A DNA stretch of 17,823 nucleotides, from the NCBI GenBank assembly GCA_913053915.1, contig CAJXGP010000007.1:1-17823 (forward strand), read 5' to 3'. Both the position numbers and the translations under genes were made by a program. Source of the stretch: an uncultured Ignavibacteriales bacterium (GTDB taxonomy: Bacteria; Bacteroidota; Ignavibacteria; Ignavibacteriales; Ignavibacteriaceae). Positions within the stretch are counted from its first letter, which is position 1; every line of letters begins with the position of its first letter. The notes below the pieces were generated by a model. That model was not told the DNA's origin. It searched no databases and was given only the letters and a program-made list of their open reading frames with translations. Below, piece after piece: positions 6,761 to 15,340 of this stretch.

Positions 6761-7174
6761 ATGAAATTTGTAAAAAGAAGAGCCAACGCAGAATCAGGAA
6801 TTCCTACTGAATCTATGGCCGATATAGTATTCATCTTATTGCTATTCTTTATGGTTACTACTACTTTAAGAAAAGTAGATGTAATTGTTCATTTTACTTT
6901 ACCGAAAGCGAAAGCTATCGAAAAAATTGAAAATAAAAGACTAATTGATTATATATGGATTGGTAGATCGGGAAGAATACAAATTAATGATAGTATTGTT
7001 AAAATGAATCAGATTGAACCTATCATATATAGAAAACGACAAGAATTACATAATGTTATCATCTCATTACGAATAGATGTAAATACGAAGATGGGAGAGG
7101 TAACCGATGTACAGCAAGAATTAAGAAAAGCAGATGCCTTAAGGATTAATTATTCTGCTAATGTCAAACTTTGA
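6761..7174 (+). CDS. exbD: ExbD/TolR family protein, second copy
   Basis: This 137-residue ExbD paralogue has a basic cytoplasmic N-terminus, a membrane helix at about 19-40 with the conserved aspartate D21 (SMADIVFILLLFFMV), and a short periplasmic domain. It shares the IPxxSMADI pattern with the first copy but lacks that copy's insertion, so the two are divergent paralogues rather than a recent duplication. Two different ExbD subunits beside one ExbB are common in Bacteroidota relatives and may form a mixed dimer in the channel. It is the last gene of the operon; a strong terminator starts 29 nt after the stop codon. Confidence 0.9.
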   Translation: MKFVKRRANAESGIPTESMADIVFILLLFFMVTTTLRKVDVIVHFTLPKAKAIEKIENKRLIDYIWIGRSGRIQINDSIVKMNQIEPIIYRKRQELHNVIISLRIDVNTKMGEVTDVQQELRKADALRINYSANVKL

Positions 7175-7202
7175 TTTAGCTTTTTTCATTAACTAAAAAA
7201 TT

Positions 7203-7240
7203 AAAAAGGCAGGATGGTTTTACTAATCTCCTGCCTTTTT
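7203..7240 (+). terminator. Rho-independent terminator of the exbB-exbD-exbD operon
   Basis: A perfect 12-bp stem (AAAAAGGCAGGA at 7203-7214 with TCCTGCCTTTTT at 7229-7240) encloses a 14-nt loop and ends in five T. The A-run on the left arm would also serve the minus strand. It separates the channel operon from the yqeY group 20 nt downstream. Confidence 0.9.
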
Positions 7241-7259
7241 CACTTTATGAGAGAAAAAA

Positions 7260-7706
7260 ATGGACTTAAAAGAAAGAATCAATGAAGATCTGAAATCCGC
7301 AATGAAATCAGGGGATAAATTACGCCTTCTAACGATTCGTTCTATCAGAGCTTCAATCTTGGAATTTGAAAAGAGCGGTACCGGTAAAATCTTAAATAAT
7401 GAGGAAGAAATTAAGCTGTTAAGCGGAGCTGTCAAAAAAAGAAAAGATGCAATAAAATTATTTCAAAAAGCTGGTAGAGAAGATTTAGTGCAAAAGGAAG
7501 AGGGAGAATTAAAAATTTTATTGGATTATCTGCCAAAGCAATTAACCGAAGATGAGATCTTTGATAATGTAAAAAAAATTGCTGTTTCCATCGGCGCTTC
7601 ATCAAAGGATGATTTCCCAAAATTAATGCCTGAAGTTATGAAACAATTAAAAGGAAAAGCAGACGGAAAAACAGTAAGAAATATAGTCTTAAAATTTCTA
7701 GGGTAA
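7260..7706 (+). CDS. GatB/YqeY domain-containing protein
   Basis: This 148-residue helical protein matches the YqeY family, a free-standing relative of the tail domain of GatB, the tRNA amidotransferase subunit. Family features are the N-terminal MDLKERINEDLKSAMKSGDK helix, the LRLLTIRSIRASI segment, an LLDYLPKQLTEDEI stretch in the middle and MKQLKGKADGKTV near the end. The length is typical (about 145-150). Its exact role is not settled; a link with tRNA-dependent amidation is inferred from the fold only. A GAGAGA stretch lies just before the ATG. It opens a co-directional run and is followed 2 nt later by the cvpA-like gene. Confidence 0.9.
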   Translation: MDLKERINEDLKSAMKSGDKLRLLTIRSIRASILEFEKSGTGKILNNEEEIKLLSGAVKKRKDAIKLFQKAGREDLVQKEEGELKILLDYLPKQLTEDEIFDNVKKIAVSIGASSKDDFPKLMPEVMKQLKGKADGKTVRNIVLKFLG

Positions 7707-7708
7707 AA

Positions 7709-8230
7709 GTGAATCTGATAGATATAATAATTATGACCGTTATTTTTATCGGTTTTATATTGGGATTTAAAGACGGTTTTGTTAGAAAATTTATAGGGCT
7801 ATTGGGTTTTGCCTTAGCAATTGCTTTAGGGATTATTTATTCAGGAACTTTTGGTAAATTAATTGAAAAGGTATTTCATATAGAATATTATCTTTCTCAA
7901 ATTATTGCCGGAGTAGCCATCTTTATTCTTGTTATCATAATATCATCAATAATTAAACGAATAGTTCATCCCTTCGACAAAGTCAATAATTTAATAAACC
8001 AGATAAGTGGCGGTTTAATCGGTGTAATTCAAATTTTGATTTTCTTAAGCGCTATTTTTTATTTGATGAATGTATTTAATTTACCGTCTGAAAAGTCGAA
8101 AAAATCATCTATATTTTACCAGAAAGTTTATGATATAATTCCCCTTACCATCGATTATATAAGTGAATATTCACCTAATACTAAAAAAATTATAAACAAT
8201 TATTTTAACGGTAAAGATACACTAAAATGA
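7709..8230 (+). CDS. CvpA family membrane protein
   Basis: This 173-residue protein has about four membrane helices (roughly 5-22, 28-46, 62-84 and 98-118) and a hydrophilic C-terminal tail, the pattern of the CvpA/colicin V production family (PF02674). The opening MNLIDIIIMTVIFIGFILGFKDGFVRKF, seen in parts (NLIDIII, GFKDGFVRK), fits family members well. CvpA proteins are linked to envelope stress tolerance in other bacteria; the molecular function is unknown. The start is GTG at 7709, only 2 nt after the YqeY stop, and the stop overlaps the mutS2 start (ATGA). In many Bacteroidota and Firmicutes cvpA sits directly before mutS2, which supports the call. Confidence 0.85.
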   Translation: MNLIDIIIMTVIFIGFILGFKDGFVRKFIGLLGFALAIALGIIYSGTFGKLIEKVFHIEYYLSQIIAGVAIFILVIIISSIIKRIVHPFDKVNNLINQISGGLIGVIQILIFLSAIFYLMNVFNLPSEKSKKSSIFYQKVYDIIPLTIDYISEYSPNTKKIINNYFNGKDTLK

Positions 8231-10569
8231 TACCGGCTTCCGCTCTGAATAAATTGGGATATGCTAAAATATTACAATATATTACTAGGTATTCGATTAC
8301 TGAAAAAGGTAAACAATATGTATTATCACTTCAACCGCTTTTTGATAAAATAAAGATCAAGAAAGAGTGCGAAACAGTTACTCAAGCGAAAGATATTTTG
8401 AGCGAAACGAATGCACCTCCTCTAGAATTTATTTCAAACCTCAGCGAATCATTATCTCGAAGCAGAATTGAAAATGCCGGATTGGAAATATCGAAAATTC
8501 TTGAAGTTCATAAATTAGCCGTTATATCAAGAAATATTTACCAATTCTTAAAAAGTCATTCCGGAAGAGCTCCATTATTATATCAACAGGCACAAAATTT
8601 ATTTGTAGATAAAACATTTGAATATGCTATAGAAAGAGTAATCTCAGAACGCGGTGAGATTAAGGATAATGCAAGCGTAAAATTAATGGAAATTCGACGA
8701 GATTTGAAAGAAAAAAAGAATGAAGTTCTCCTATTGGTAAACCGGTTAAAAAAAATAATTGAAAATAAAAATATCGTTCAAGAAGAATATCTGACATTAA
8801 GGGACGGTAGAATTGTTATACCGGTAAAAGCTGAGCATAAAAGACATATTAGGGGTTTTATTCATAGTGAGTCTGCAACAGGACTGACGGTATATATTGA
8901 ACCGGAGCAAACACTTGAATTGAATAACGAAATAGTTTCATTGTCTTTTGCTGAAAAGAGAGAAATGGGAAGGCTGCTTAAATTGCTCACAAAACGAATA
9001 GGTGAGGCAAGCCGTAAACTCCAAAACTCACTGGAAATTATCTCTTATATCGATTCGATATTTGCCCGGGCAAAATATTCAATTGAAATTATCGGATGTT
9101 TTCCAGAAATTAATAATGAAAAGATTATATCCATTTTAGATGCCAGGCATCCGGTTTTATTAAAAAAATTAGGGAAGGAAAATACCGTTCCATTAAATGT
9201 GAAGTTGGATAAAAAGATAATTTTAATCACCGGTCCTAATGCAGGTGGTAAAACCGTTGTTCTTCAAACTATCGGCTTATTGTCTTTAATGCTTCAATCC
9301 GGTATTCATGTCCCTGTACAACCGGATTCAAATTTTCATGTTTTTTCAAATATATTTATTGACATCGGAGACGAACAATCTATAGAAGATGATATTTCCA
9401 CTTTTAGTTCTCATTTATCCAATATAAAAAATATATTGTCTAAAGCAGATTCGAATTCCTTAGTTTTAATTGATGAAATCGGTACCGGCACCGATCCAAG
9501 TGAAGGCACTGCTTTAGCTGCCGCCAGTTTAATTAAACTTAATGAAGCTAATTCTACGGTGTTTGCAACTACACACCATGGAAAATTAAAATTAATTGTT
9601 TATCAGATCGATGGTTTTGAAAATGCCGCTATGGAATTCGATACTAAAAATTTACAACCTACCTATAAATTTAAACAAGGGATTCCCGGCTCTAGTTATG
9701 CTTTGGAGGTGGCTAAACGTATTGGATTAAGCGATGATTTCTTAAGTCTTGCAGCAAAATATTTGGAGCCGGATAAAAATAGAGTTGAAAATTTTTTGAT
9801 CGACTTGGAAACGAAATCAAAAGAACTGAAGAATAAATTGGATAAAATTGAAATAGAAAATACTAGATTAAAAGGTTTATCAAGCCTTTATCAACAAAAC
9901 ATTGATAAATTAAACTCTGAGAAAAAAGAGATAATTAAAAAAGTTAAAACCGAAGCTAACGAATATCTGAACTCAATAAACAAAAAATTTGAAAACTTAG
10001 TAAGAGATCTCAAAGAATCGAATGCCGGCACTGAAATTATAAAATCTTCCAAAAAAGTAATAAAAGATCTTAAAAAGGTTAATGATAATATTTTAAAAGA
10101 AGATATTGATTTGATTAAAGAAAATCATAGTTTTACCATCGGTAATATTGTTGCCATAAAAAATACTGCAACAATTGGTGAAATAATTGTTATTTTAGAG
10201 GGTAAAAGAAAAGCCGTATTAAGAGTAGGTTCAATTAAAATGCTGGCTAAAATGGATGATCTGATACCGGCAAAAATGAAAGAGCCTGAACATGAAAGCA
10301 AAAGTTATAATATAAATTTGATAGATAAGCAAATTCGTATTGATATAAGAGGCGAAAAACCTGAAATTGCGGAATTTGAAGTTATTAAATTTGTAGATAA
10401 TGCATATTCAGCCGGGATGAACAAAGTTGAAATATTACATGGAAAGGGTACCGGTGTTCTGAAGAAAACGGTTAAGGAAATATTAGAAAAGCATGAGAAA
10501 GTGAAAAGGTTTTATTTTGCTCCGATTGAATTCGGCGGTGAAGGTATTACTATAGTTGAAATAGAATAA
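8227..10569 (+). CDS. mutS2: Endonuclease MutS2
   Basis: This 780-residue protein is a MutS2-type ATPase with a C-terminal Smr domain. Seen in order: an N-terminal core/lever region (1-320), Walker A GPNAGGKT at 336-343, Walker B LVLIDEIGTG with D416 and E417, the ATTHHGKLK segment soon after, a lysine-rich coiled coil (about 515-640), and the Smr domain (about 698-780) with IDIRG at 705-709 and HGKGTG at 738-743. The mismatch-recognition domain of MutS is absent, as expected. MutS2 proteins suppress recombination in some bacteria and rescue collided ribosomes in Bacillus; which applies here is not known. The length matches the family (about 780). Its ATG overlaps the cvpA stop by 4 nt, so translation is probably coupled. 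Confidence 0.96.
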   Translation: MIPASALNKLGYAKILQYITRYSITEKGKQYVLSLQPLFDKIKIKKECETVTQAKDILSETNAPPLEFISNLSESLSRSRIENAGLEISKILEVHKLAVISRNIYQFLKSHSGRAPLLYQQAQNLFVDKTFEYAIERVISERGEIKDNASVKLMEIRRDLKEKKNEVLLLVNRLKKIIENKNIVQEEYLTLRDGRIVIPVKAEHKRHIRGFIHSESATGLTVYIEPEQTLELNNEIVSLSFAEKREMGRLLKLLTKRIGEASRKLQNSLEIISYIDSIFARAKYSIEIIGCFPEINNEKIISILDARHPVLLKKLGKENTVPLNVKLDKKIILITGPNAGGKTVVLQTIGLLSLMLQSGIHVPVQPDSNFHVFSNIFIDIGDEQSIEDDISTFSSHLSNIKNILSKADSNSLVLIDEIGTGTDPSEGTALAAASLIKLNEANSTVFATTHHGKLKLIVYQIDGFENAAMEFDTKNLQPTYKFKQGIPGSSYALEVAKRIGLSDDFLSLAAKYLEPDKNRVENFLIDLETKSKELKNKLDKIEIENTRLKGLSSLYQQNIDKLNSEKKEIIKKVKTEANEYLNSINKKFENLVRDLKESNAGTEIIKSSKKVIKDLKKVNDNILKEDIDLIKENHSFTIGNIVAIKNTATIGEIIVILEGKRKAVLRVGSIKMLAKMDDLIPAKMKEPEHESKSYNINLIDKQIRIDIRGEKPEIAEFEVIKFVDNAYSAGMNKVEILHGKGTGVLKKTVKEILEKHEKVKRFYFAPIEFGGEGITIVEIE

Positions 10570-10577
10570 GGTAAAAA

Positions 10578-12077
10578 TTGTTTAAAAAAATTTTAATTGC
10601 AAATAGGGGAGAGATAGCAGTAAGAATTATTCGAGCCTGCAAGGAACTAGGTATAAAAGCAGCCTCTGTATATTCTGATGCCGATAAAACATTATTACAT
10701 GCTCAATATGCAGATGAATCATATAATATAGGCGTTCCTCAATCATCGGAATCTTATCTGAATCAAGATAAAATTATTAAACTTGCAAAAACAATTAATG
10801 CCGATGCAATCCACCCCGGTTATGGTTTCTTTGCCGAAAATGCGGAATTTATTAAGGCAGTTGAAGAAGCCGGGCTGGCATTCATAGGTCCTAACTCTAA
10901 ATCGGTAGCCATGATGGGAAGTAAAACCGCTGCACGAAAACTCATGTCCCAAAATAATGTTCCCATTGTTCCCGGCACTACCGAACCAATCGAATCTTTG
11001 GAAGAAGGTAAAAAAAATGCTTCCGGTATCGGATACCCAATATTACTTAAAGCCTCGGCAGGCGGTGGTGGAAAAGGAATGCGACTTGTTTCCTTTGATA
11101 GCGAATTTCAAGCAGCATTTGAAGAAACACAGAGAGTTTCACTAAAAGCATTTGGAGATGATTCGGTTTATATTGAAAAATTTATTGAAAAACCAAAGCA
11201 CATTGAAGTCCAAATAATTGCTGATAAATTTGGAAATTATGTCCATCTGTTCGAAAGAGATTGTTCTATTCAAAGAAGACATCAAAAAATTATCGAAGAG
11301 GCTCCATCATCAATTCTTAATATGGAAATTAGAAATAAAATAACTAGTGCAGCAATAAATGCAGCTAAAGCCTGTAATTATTATAATGCCGGTACGATCG
11401 AATTTTTGATGGATCAAAATAAAAATTTTTATTTTTTGGAAATGAATACAAGGTTGCAAGTTGAACATCCTGTAACTGAGATGATAACGGGGATTGATCT
11501 TGTAAAAGAACAAATATCTATTGCATCCGGAAATAAAATTTCATTCAAGCAAGATGATATAAGAATGAACGGACACGCTTTTGAATCGAGAATTTATGCC
11601 GAAGATTTTGAGAATAATTTTTTACCTTCAACGGGTGAACTCTTAGAATATGTAATTCCCTCGGGACCGGGCGTACGAGTTGACAATGGATTTGGAAGAG
11701 GTTCAAAAGTTTCGATGTATTACGATCCCTTAATTTCGAAATTAATCGTTTGGGATAAAGATCGCAAAAGTGCAATCAGTAGAATGCTTCGCGCTTTATC
11801 TGAATATAGTATTGCCGGAGTGACGAGTAATATTTCATTTCTTAAAAAAATATTTAACCATAAAAAATTTATTGCCGGCACGTTCGATATTAATTTTATT
11901 GAAAATGAATTTATTCCTTCTTTAGAAAAGGAAAACGGCAAACAAACTGATTATAAATTACAAACAATAGTTTCAATATTTATTGCTGCTCTTAAAGAAC
12001 AATCATCTGCCGGTAATCACATTCGGAATAAATTAAATAGAGATAATAATAAGTGGACTGAGTTATTATATGAGTGA
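10578..12077 (+). CDS. accC: Biotin carboxylase (acetyl-/acyl-CoA carboxylase subunit)
   Basis: This 499-residue enzyme carries out ATP-dependent carboxylation of protein-bound biotin, the first half-reaction of acyl-CoA carboxylases. It has the N-terminal domain (KKILIANRGEIAVRI), the glycine-rich ATP loop SAGGGGKGM near 160-168, the ERDCSIQRRHQK segment near 226-237, and the EMNTRLQVEH catalytic motif with E288, N290, R292 and E296, the numbering of E. coli AccC. It is some 50 residues longer than E. coli AccC, with the extra length at the C-terminus, as in propionyl-CoA-type subunits of Bacteroidota. The start is TTG at 10578 with AAGG shortly before it; no nearby ATG fits. It follows mutS2 by 8 nt and overlaps the carrier gene by 8 nt. 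No carboxyltransferase is nearby, so acetyl- versus propionyl-CoA specificity is open. Confidence 0.93.
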   Translation: MFKKILIANRGEIAVRIIRACKELGIKAASVYSDADKTLLHAQYADESYNIGVPQSSESYLNQDKIIKLAKTINADAIHPGYGFFAENAEFIKAVEEAGLAFIGPNSKSVAMMGSKTAARKLMSQNNVPIVPGTTEPIESLEEGKKNASGIGYPILLKASAGGGGKGMRLVSFDSEFQAAFEETQRVSLKAFGDDSVYIEKFIEKPKHIEVQIIADKFGNYVHLFERDCSIQRRHQKIIEEAPSSILNMEIRNKITSAAINAAKACNYYNAGTIEFLMDQNKNFYFLEMNTRLQVEHPVTEMITGIDLVKEQISIASGNKISFKQDDIRMNGHAFESRIYAEDFENNFLPSTGELLEYVIPSGPGVRVDNGFGRGSKVSMYYDPLISKLIVWDKDRKSAISRMLRALSEYSIAGVTSNISFLKKIFNHKKFIAGTFDINFIENEFIPSLEKENGKQTDYKLQTIVSIFIAALKEQSSAGNHIRNKLNRDNNKWTELLYE

Positions 12078-12570
12078 ATATATAGTTACGATTGAAGATA
12101 TTAAGAATGAAATTATAATTTTCAACGGTTCGTCTGTAAAATTAAACGGAAAGAGATATGATTATGATGTTACTTTGTTGAGCGGGGTTACATATCTCTT
12201 GACATTCAGTAATAAATTATATAAAATATCATCGGAAAAAATAAACGATGAAAAATATCGTATTACAGTTGATGGAAAACAATTTGAAGCAGTTATCAGA
12301 ACATCATTGCAAGAAAAAGCTTCTAAATTAGTAGGAATCAACAAAAACATAAACCATAAATTAGATGTTAAAGCGCCTATGCCTGGAATAATCTTAAAAA
12401 TTAAAAAGAATGAAGGAGATGAGATATCTAAAGGGGAGTCAATAATGATCCTTGAAGCTATGAAGATGGAAAATGATCTTTGTGCTCCGATATCCGGAAC
12501 AATCCGCAATTTAAATGTACAAGAAGGAATTGCTGTAGAAAAAGGGGTTGATCTGTTCTCTATTGAGTAG
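12070..12570 (+). CDS. Biotin carboxyl carrier (biotin/lipoyl attachment) protein
   Basis: This 166-residue protein ends in a biotinyl domain (about 97-166). The attachment motif EAMKMEN is complete, with biotinylated lysine K132, and the typical VKAPMPGIILKI and APISGTI segments lie on each side. The N-terminal half (1-90) is a beta-rich region without a motif I can name, common in stand-alone carrier subunits of Bacteroidota acyl-CoA carboxylases. The protein presents biotin to the biotin carboxylase encoded just upstream; the two genes overlap by 8 nt, suggesting coupled translation in balanced amounts. It ends the yqeY-to-carrier run; 64 nt follow before the next gene, with only a small GTCATT/AATGAC dyad after the stop and no clear terminator. 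Confidence 0.9.
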   Translation: MSEYIVTIEDIKNEIIIFNGSSVKLNGKRYDYDVTLLSGVTYLLTFSNKLYKISSEKINDEKYRITVDGKQFEAVIRTSLQEKASKLVGINKNINHKLDVKAPMPGIILKIKKNEGDEISKGESIMILEAMKMENDLCAPISGTIRNLNVQEGIAVEKGVDLFSIE

Positions 12571-12624
12571 TCGGTCATTAAAATGACAAACTTAAATAAA
12601 TTAAATTATTTTTATTAACCTTTA

Positions 12625-12630
12625 GGGAGG
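12625..12630 (+). promoter_or_regulatory. Strong Shine-Dalgarno site of the FadL-type gene
   Basis: GGGAGG lies 4 nt before the GTG at 12635 and decides that start. Signal-peptide residues follow at once, which agrees with it. Confidence 0.7.
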
Positions 12631-12634
12631 TCTC

Positions 12635-13345
12635 GTGAAAATTAAACTATTTATACTATCATTATTGCTTCTTTTAAGTGAATCCGTATTTGCCGGTGGA
12701 TTTCAGATAAACGAACATGGAGCTAAGGCAATGGCTATGGGCGGTGCTTTTACTGCAATAGCTAATAATCCTTCCGCCATGTATTATAATGTAGCCGGAA
12801 TTACGCAATTAAAAGGATTCCATCTAATGCTCGGGACAACCATGATTGTTCCCGAAGCCTCATTTAGAGGTGTAGCTCCTGCTATTACCGAATACAAAAT
12901 GATTAATCAGACTTTTTTTCCTACATATTTTTATGCTACCTATCAAGTTAACAAAAGTTTATTTCTCGGTGTTGGATTTACAACACCTTTTGGTTTAGGA
13001 ACTAAATGGAATAGTAACTGGATTGGAAGATATTTAGCTATAAAAACCAATATCCAAACATTTCAAATAAATCCATCTATTGCATACAAAATATCAGATA
13101 AATTATCAGTTAGCGGTAGTTTCGTTTATAGTTTTGCAAATGTAACAATAACTCAGAAAACTCCACAAACTCCTTTCGCCGGTGATGCATTCGTTCAATT
13201 AACGGGAAAGGATAATTCTGCTTTCGGATATCAATTCGGAATTCTTTATAAACCTGATAAAAAATTATCTTTCGGAGCTTCTTTTCACAGTCAAATAAAA
13301 TATAATTTTGACGGTACAGTAACACTACCGGTGCTCAGCAATTAA
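12635..13345 (+). CDS. FadL/OmpP1/TodX-type outer-membrane transporter, N-terminal part (frameshifted gene)
   Basis: The 236-residue open part begins with a signal peptide (about 1-20, ending SVFA before GGFQ). The FadL-family hatch region follows: a glycine- and alanine-rich stretch with MAMGGAFTAIANNPSAMYYN and AGITQLKG. Beta-strand-like segments continue to the end (NPSIAYKISDKLSVSGSF, FGASFHSQIKYNFDG). FadL proteins carry hydrophobic compounds such as fatty acids across the outer membrane. The frame stops at 13343-13345 in mid-barrel, and the missing part continues in the -1 frame (13312-13878). Joined, the two give about 414 residues, a normal FadL length. The gene is either truly broken or the sequence lacks one base; the reading frames are clean on both sides, which favours a recent change or an error. 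Confidence 0.85.
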   Translation: MKIKLFILSLLLLLSESVFAGGFQINEHGAKAMAMGGAFTAIANNPSAMYYNVAGITQLKGFHLMLGTTMIVPEASFRGVAPAITEYKMINQTFFPTYFYATYQVNKSLFLGVGFTTPFGLGTKWNSNWIGRYLAIKTNIQTFQINPSIAYKISDKLSVSGSFVYSFANVTITQKTPQTPFAGDAFVQLTGKDNSAFGYQFGILYKPDKKLSFGASFHSQIKYNFDGTVTLPVLSN

Positions 13346-13878
13346 TCAATGCGGAAAAGCTTCCCGAAGGTAAAGCAACTGCGCCGATAACAGTACCATT
13401 TAACTTAGTCGTCGGAGTGGCATACGATGTTACTCCCCGCCTCAAATTGAGCGCCGATTTTCAATACATCGGTTGGTCTAGTTATGATACATTAAAGGTG
13501 CATTTTGCTAATCCTGCGTATCAAGATATTAACAGCCCCAAGATGTATCGGAATTCATATATACTAAGATTCGGCGGTAAATATGAAGTTGCTTCCAATT
13601 TAAGTGTTGCAGCGGGAATTTTATTTGATAAGAGTCCGGTTAAACCCAAATACATTAATCCGTCTTTACCGGATGCAAACCGTTTAGGATTTAGTGTTGG
13701 CATCAATTATAAACTTACGCGAAATTTTGAAGCTGACCTTGGTTATTTGTTTATTAGAGGTCAACAAACAACCGTTACAAATTCAAAAGAAGATTATACC
13801 GAAGGGAATTCACCGTTTAACGGAACGTATAATACATCGGCTAGCCTTCTTTCATTCAGTTTATCGTATAGTTTTTAA
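13312..13878 (+). pseudogene. FadL-type transporter, C-terminal part in the -1 frame
   Basis: This frame opens just after a TGA at 13309-13311 and runs to the stop at 13876-13878. The first codons read on through TGAQQLINAEKLPEG and ITVPFNLVVGVAYDV, which continue the FadL barrel without a gap. An internal ATG-free start is not likely: the first methionine codon that could serve is a GTG at 13417, with no ribosome binding site. The end (ASLLSFSLSYSF) has the terminal aromatic residue expected of an outer-membrane barrel. It is therefore the downstream half of the same gene, not a separate protein. The shift must lie between 13312 and 13345; one extra base in ACACTACCGG would restore the frame. 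Confidence 0.85.
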
Positions 13879-13897
13879 TTACTAAAGGAAATTTAAT

Positions 13898-15334
13898 ATG
13901 AAAAATATATTTGTCTTTCTGATTGTTGCTATCTTAACTTTATTCGTAATGAATGGATGTAAAGATAGAACTTCGTTAACAGCTCCACCTCCTCCCAGCC
14001 CTAAAAGCGGCAACGTAAATCTTTCAAGAGTTGTTACGTTGGGAAATAGCTTAACTGCCGGTTTTCAATCGGGCGCCTTATTTGAAAGCGCACAAAAATA
14101 TTCATTTGGAAATCTCTTAGCTGAACAAATGGGTGTAAAGTACGTTCAACCTTTGGTAAGCGATCCGGGTATTGGCGGTAGAATTGTTGTAAAATCACTT
14201 AGTCCGTTTGTTCTTACTACACAACCGAGTAGCGGAACTTTAACTAATGCTGCATATCCGGCACCTTATAACAATTTAGGAGTTCCCGGTGCCAGAGTCT
14301 ATGATATTTTAAATGCTACTAATTCAAAAAATTGTTTTACTGCAATTTATGCGAATAGCCCAAACCCGATGTTCGATTTAGTTTTAAGAGGGCAGGGCAG
14401 CGCGTTTGATCAAACAAAGGCTCTTAAACCTACTTTTGTAACCGTCTGGGTCGGTAATAATGATATCCTAGGATATGCCGGTATGGGCGGTACAGTTGCA
14501 TATACACCCACTCAAACCTTCGCATTTCTTTTCAGTACACTTATGGACAGTTTGGCAACCCTCCATAGTGAATTTGGGACAAATGTAGTTGTAGGAAATA
14601 TTCCGGATATTGAGGCTATTCCATTCTTTACTACTGTTGGGCCGCAAGTAGCCATGGGAACTCCTTGGACAGCATTAAAAATTCCAGGACTCGTTTATCA
14701 AAAAAATGGAGACAAAAGTATTGGAAATGGTGTTGCCGATTCCGCACAACTTTTAACGGGGAAAGTTTTATTAACACTTCCCGGGGCTTCCTATGCTGCA
14801 TTACTAGGCAAGCCGACAGGTAAGTTTTACCGGGATTATCATTATCCTGCTTTACCTCCGGGAATTGATACTACCAAACCTTTTGGATTTGATCCACGGA
14901 ATCCATGGCCTGATGCTTTAATATTAGACCCGGGTGAACTAAGTACCGTTAATAGTATAGTTAATAATTATAATCAAACTATTTCCGCTACAGCCTCCGC
15001 ACATGGTTTCGGTGTGGTCGATTTTTATTCTTTCTTTAATTCCATAAGAGCGCATGATTTTACCGGCGGTACTTATTTCGACGGTGTTAAATTTACTACT
15101 ACTTACGTTCAAGGAGGGCTGTTCGGATTGGACGGTGTTCATCCAACTGATCAAGGTTACGCAATTATCGCTAATGAATTTATAAAAGTGATAAATAGTA
15201 AATACAAAGCAAACATCCCTCTTATAGATGTGTCTACTATTCCCGGGAGTATTTATTTTGCAAAAAGGACAACGAGCAAATTGGCTTTACCCTATTTTAC
15301 GCCAGGTTCTTTTAACGATTTACTATTTTATTAA
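13898..15334 (+). CDS. SGNH/GDSL hydrolase-family lipoprotein
   Basis: This 478-residue protein begins with a lipoprotein signal ending in a lipobox (VMNGC, Cys21), so it is probably anchored to the outer membrane. The SGNH blocks follow: block I LGNSLTAG with nucleophile S51, a block II glycine in NLGVPGA, block III GNND at 186-189, and block V DGVHP with D412 and H415. All catalytic residues are present, so an active esterase or lipase is likely; the substrate is unknown. The spacing between blocks III and V is long because of an insertion of over 150 residues (about 200-390) with proline-rich parts. AAAGGA lies 8 nt before the ATG. The FadL-type gene ends 19 nt upstream. The pairing suggests that the hydrolase releases fatty acids that the channel takes up (inference). 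Confidence 0.9.
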   Translation: MKNIFVFLIVAILTLFVMNGCKDRTSLTAPPPPSPKSGNVNLSRVVTLGNSLTAGFQSGALFESAQKYSFGNLLAEQMGVKYVQPLVSDPGIGGRIVVKSLSPFVLTTQPSSGTLTNAAYPAPYNNLGVPGARVYDILNATNSKNCFTAIYANSPNPMFDLVLRGQGSAFDQTKALKPTFVTVWVGNNDILGYAGMGGTVAYTPTQTFAFLFSTLMDSLATLHSEFGTNVVVGNIPDIEAIPFFTTVGPQVAMGTPWTALKIPGLVYQKNGDKSIGNGVADSAQLLTGKVLLTLPGASYAALLGKPTGKFYRDYHYPALPPGIDTTKPFGFDPRNPWPDALILDPGELSTVNSIVNNYNQTISATASAHGFGVVDFYSFFNSIRAHDFTGGTYFDGVKFTTTYVQGGLFGLDGVHPTDQGYAIIANEFIKVINSKYKANIPLIDVSTIPGSIYFAKRTTSKLALPYFTPGSFNDLLFY

Positions 15335-15340
15335 GTTTTG

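Noticed and set aside
12574..12587. GTCATT/AATGAC dyad after the biotin carrier gene as a terminator or operator
   Set aside because: Two-base loop, AT-rich stem and no T-run directly after it; such dyads are expected by chance here.
13312..13345. Programmed -1 ribosomal frameshift in the FadL-type gene
   Set aside because: No X XXY YYZ heptamer or downstream pseudoknot was recognised, and outer-membrane channels of this family are not known to use it; a lost base is simpler.
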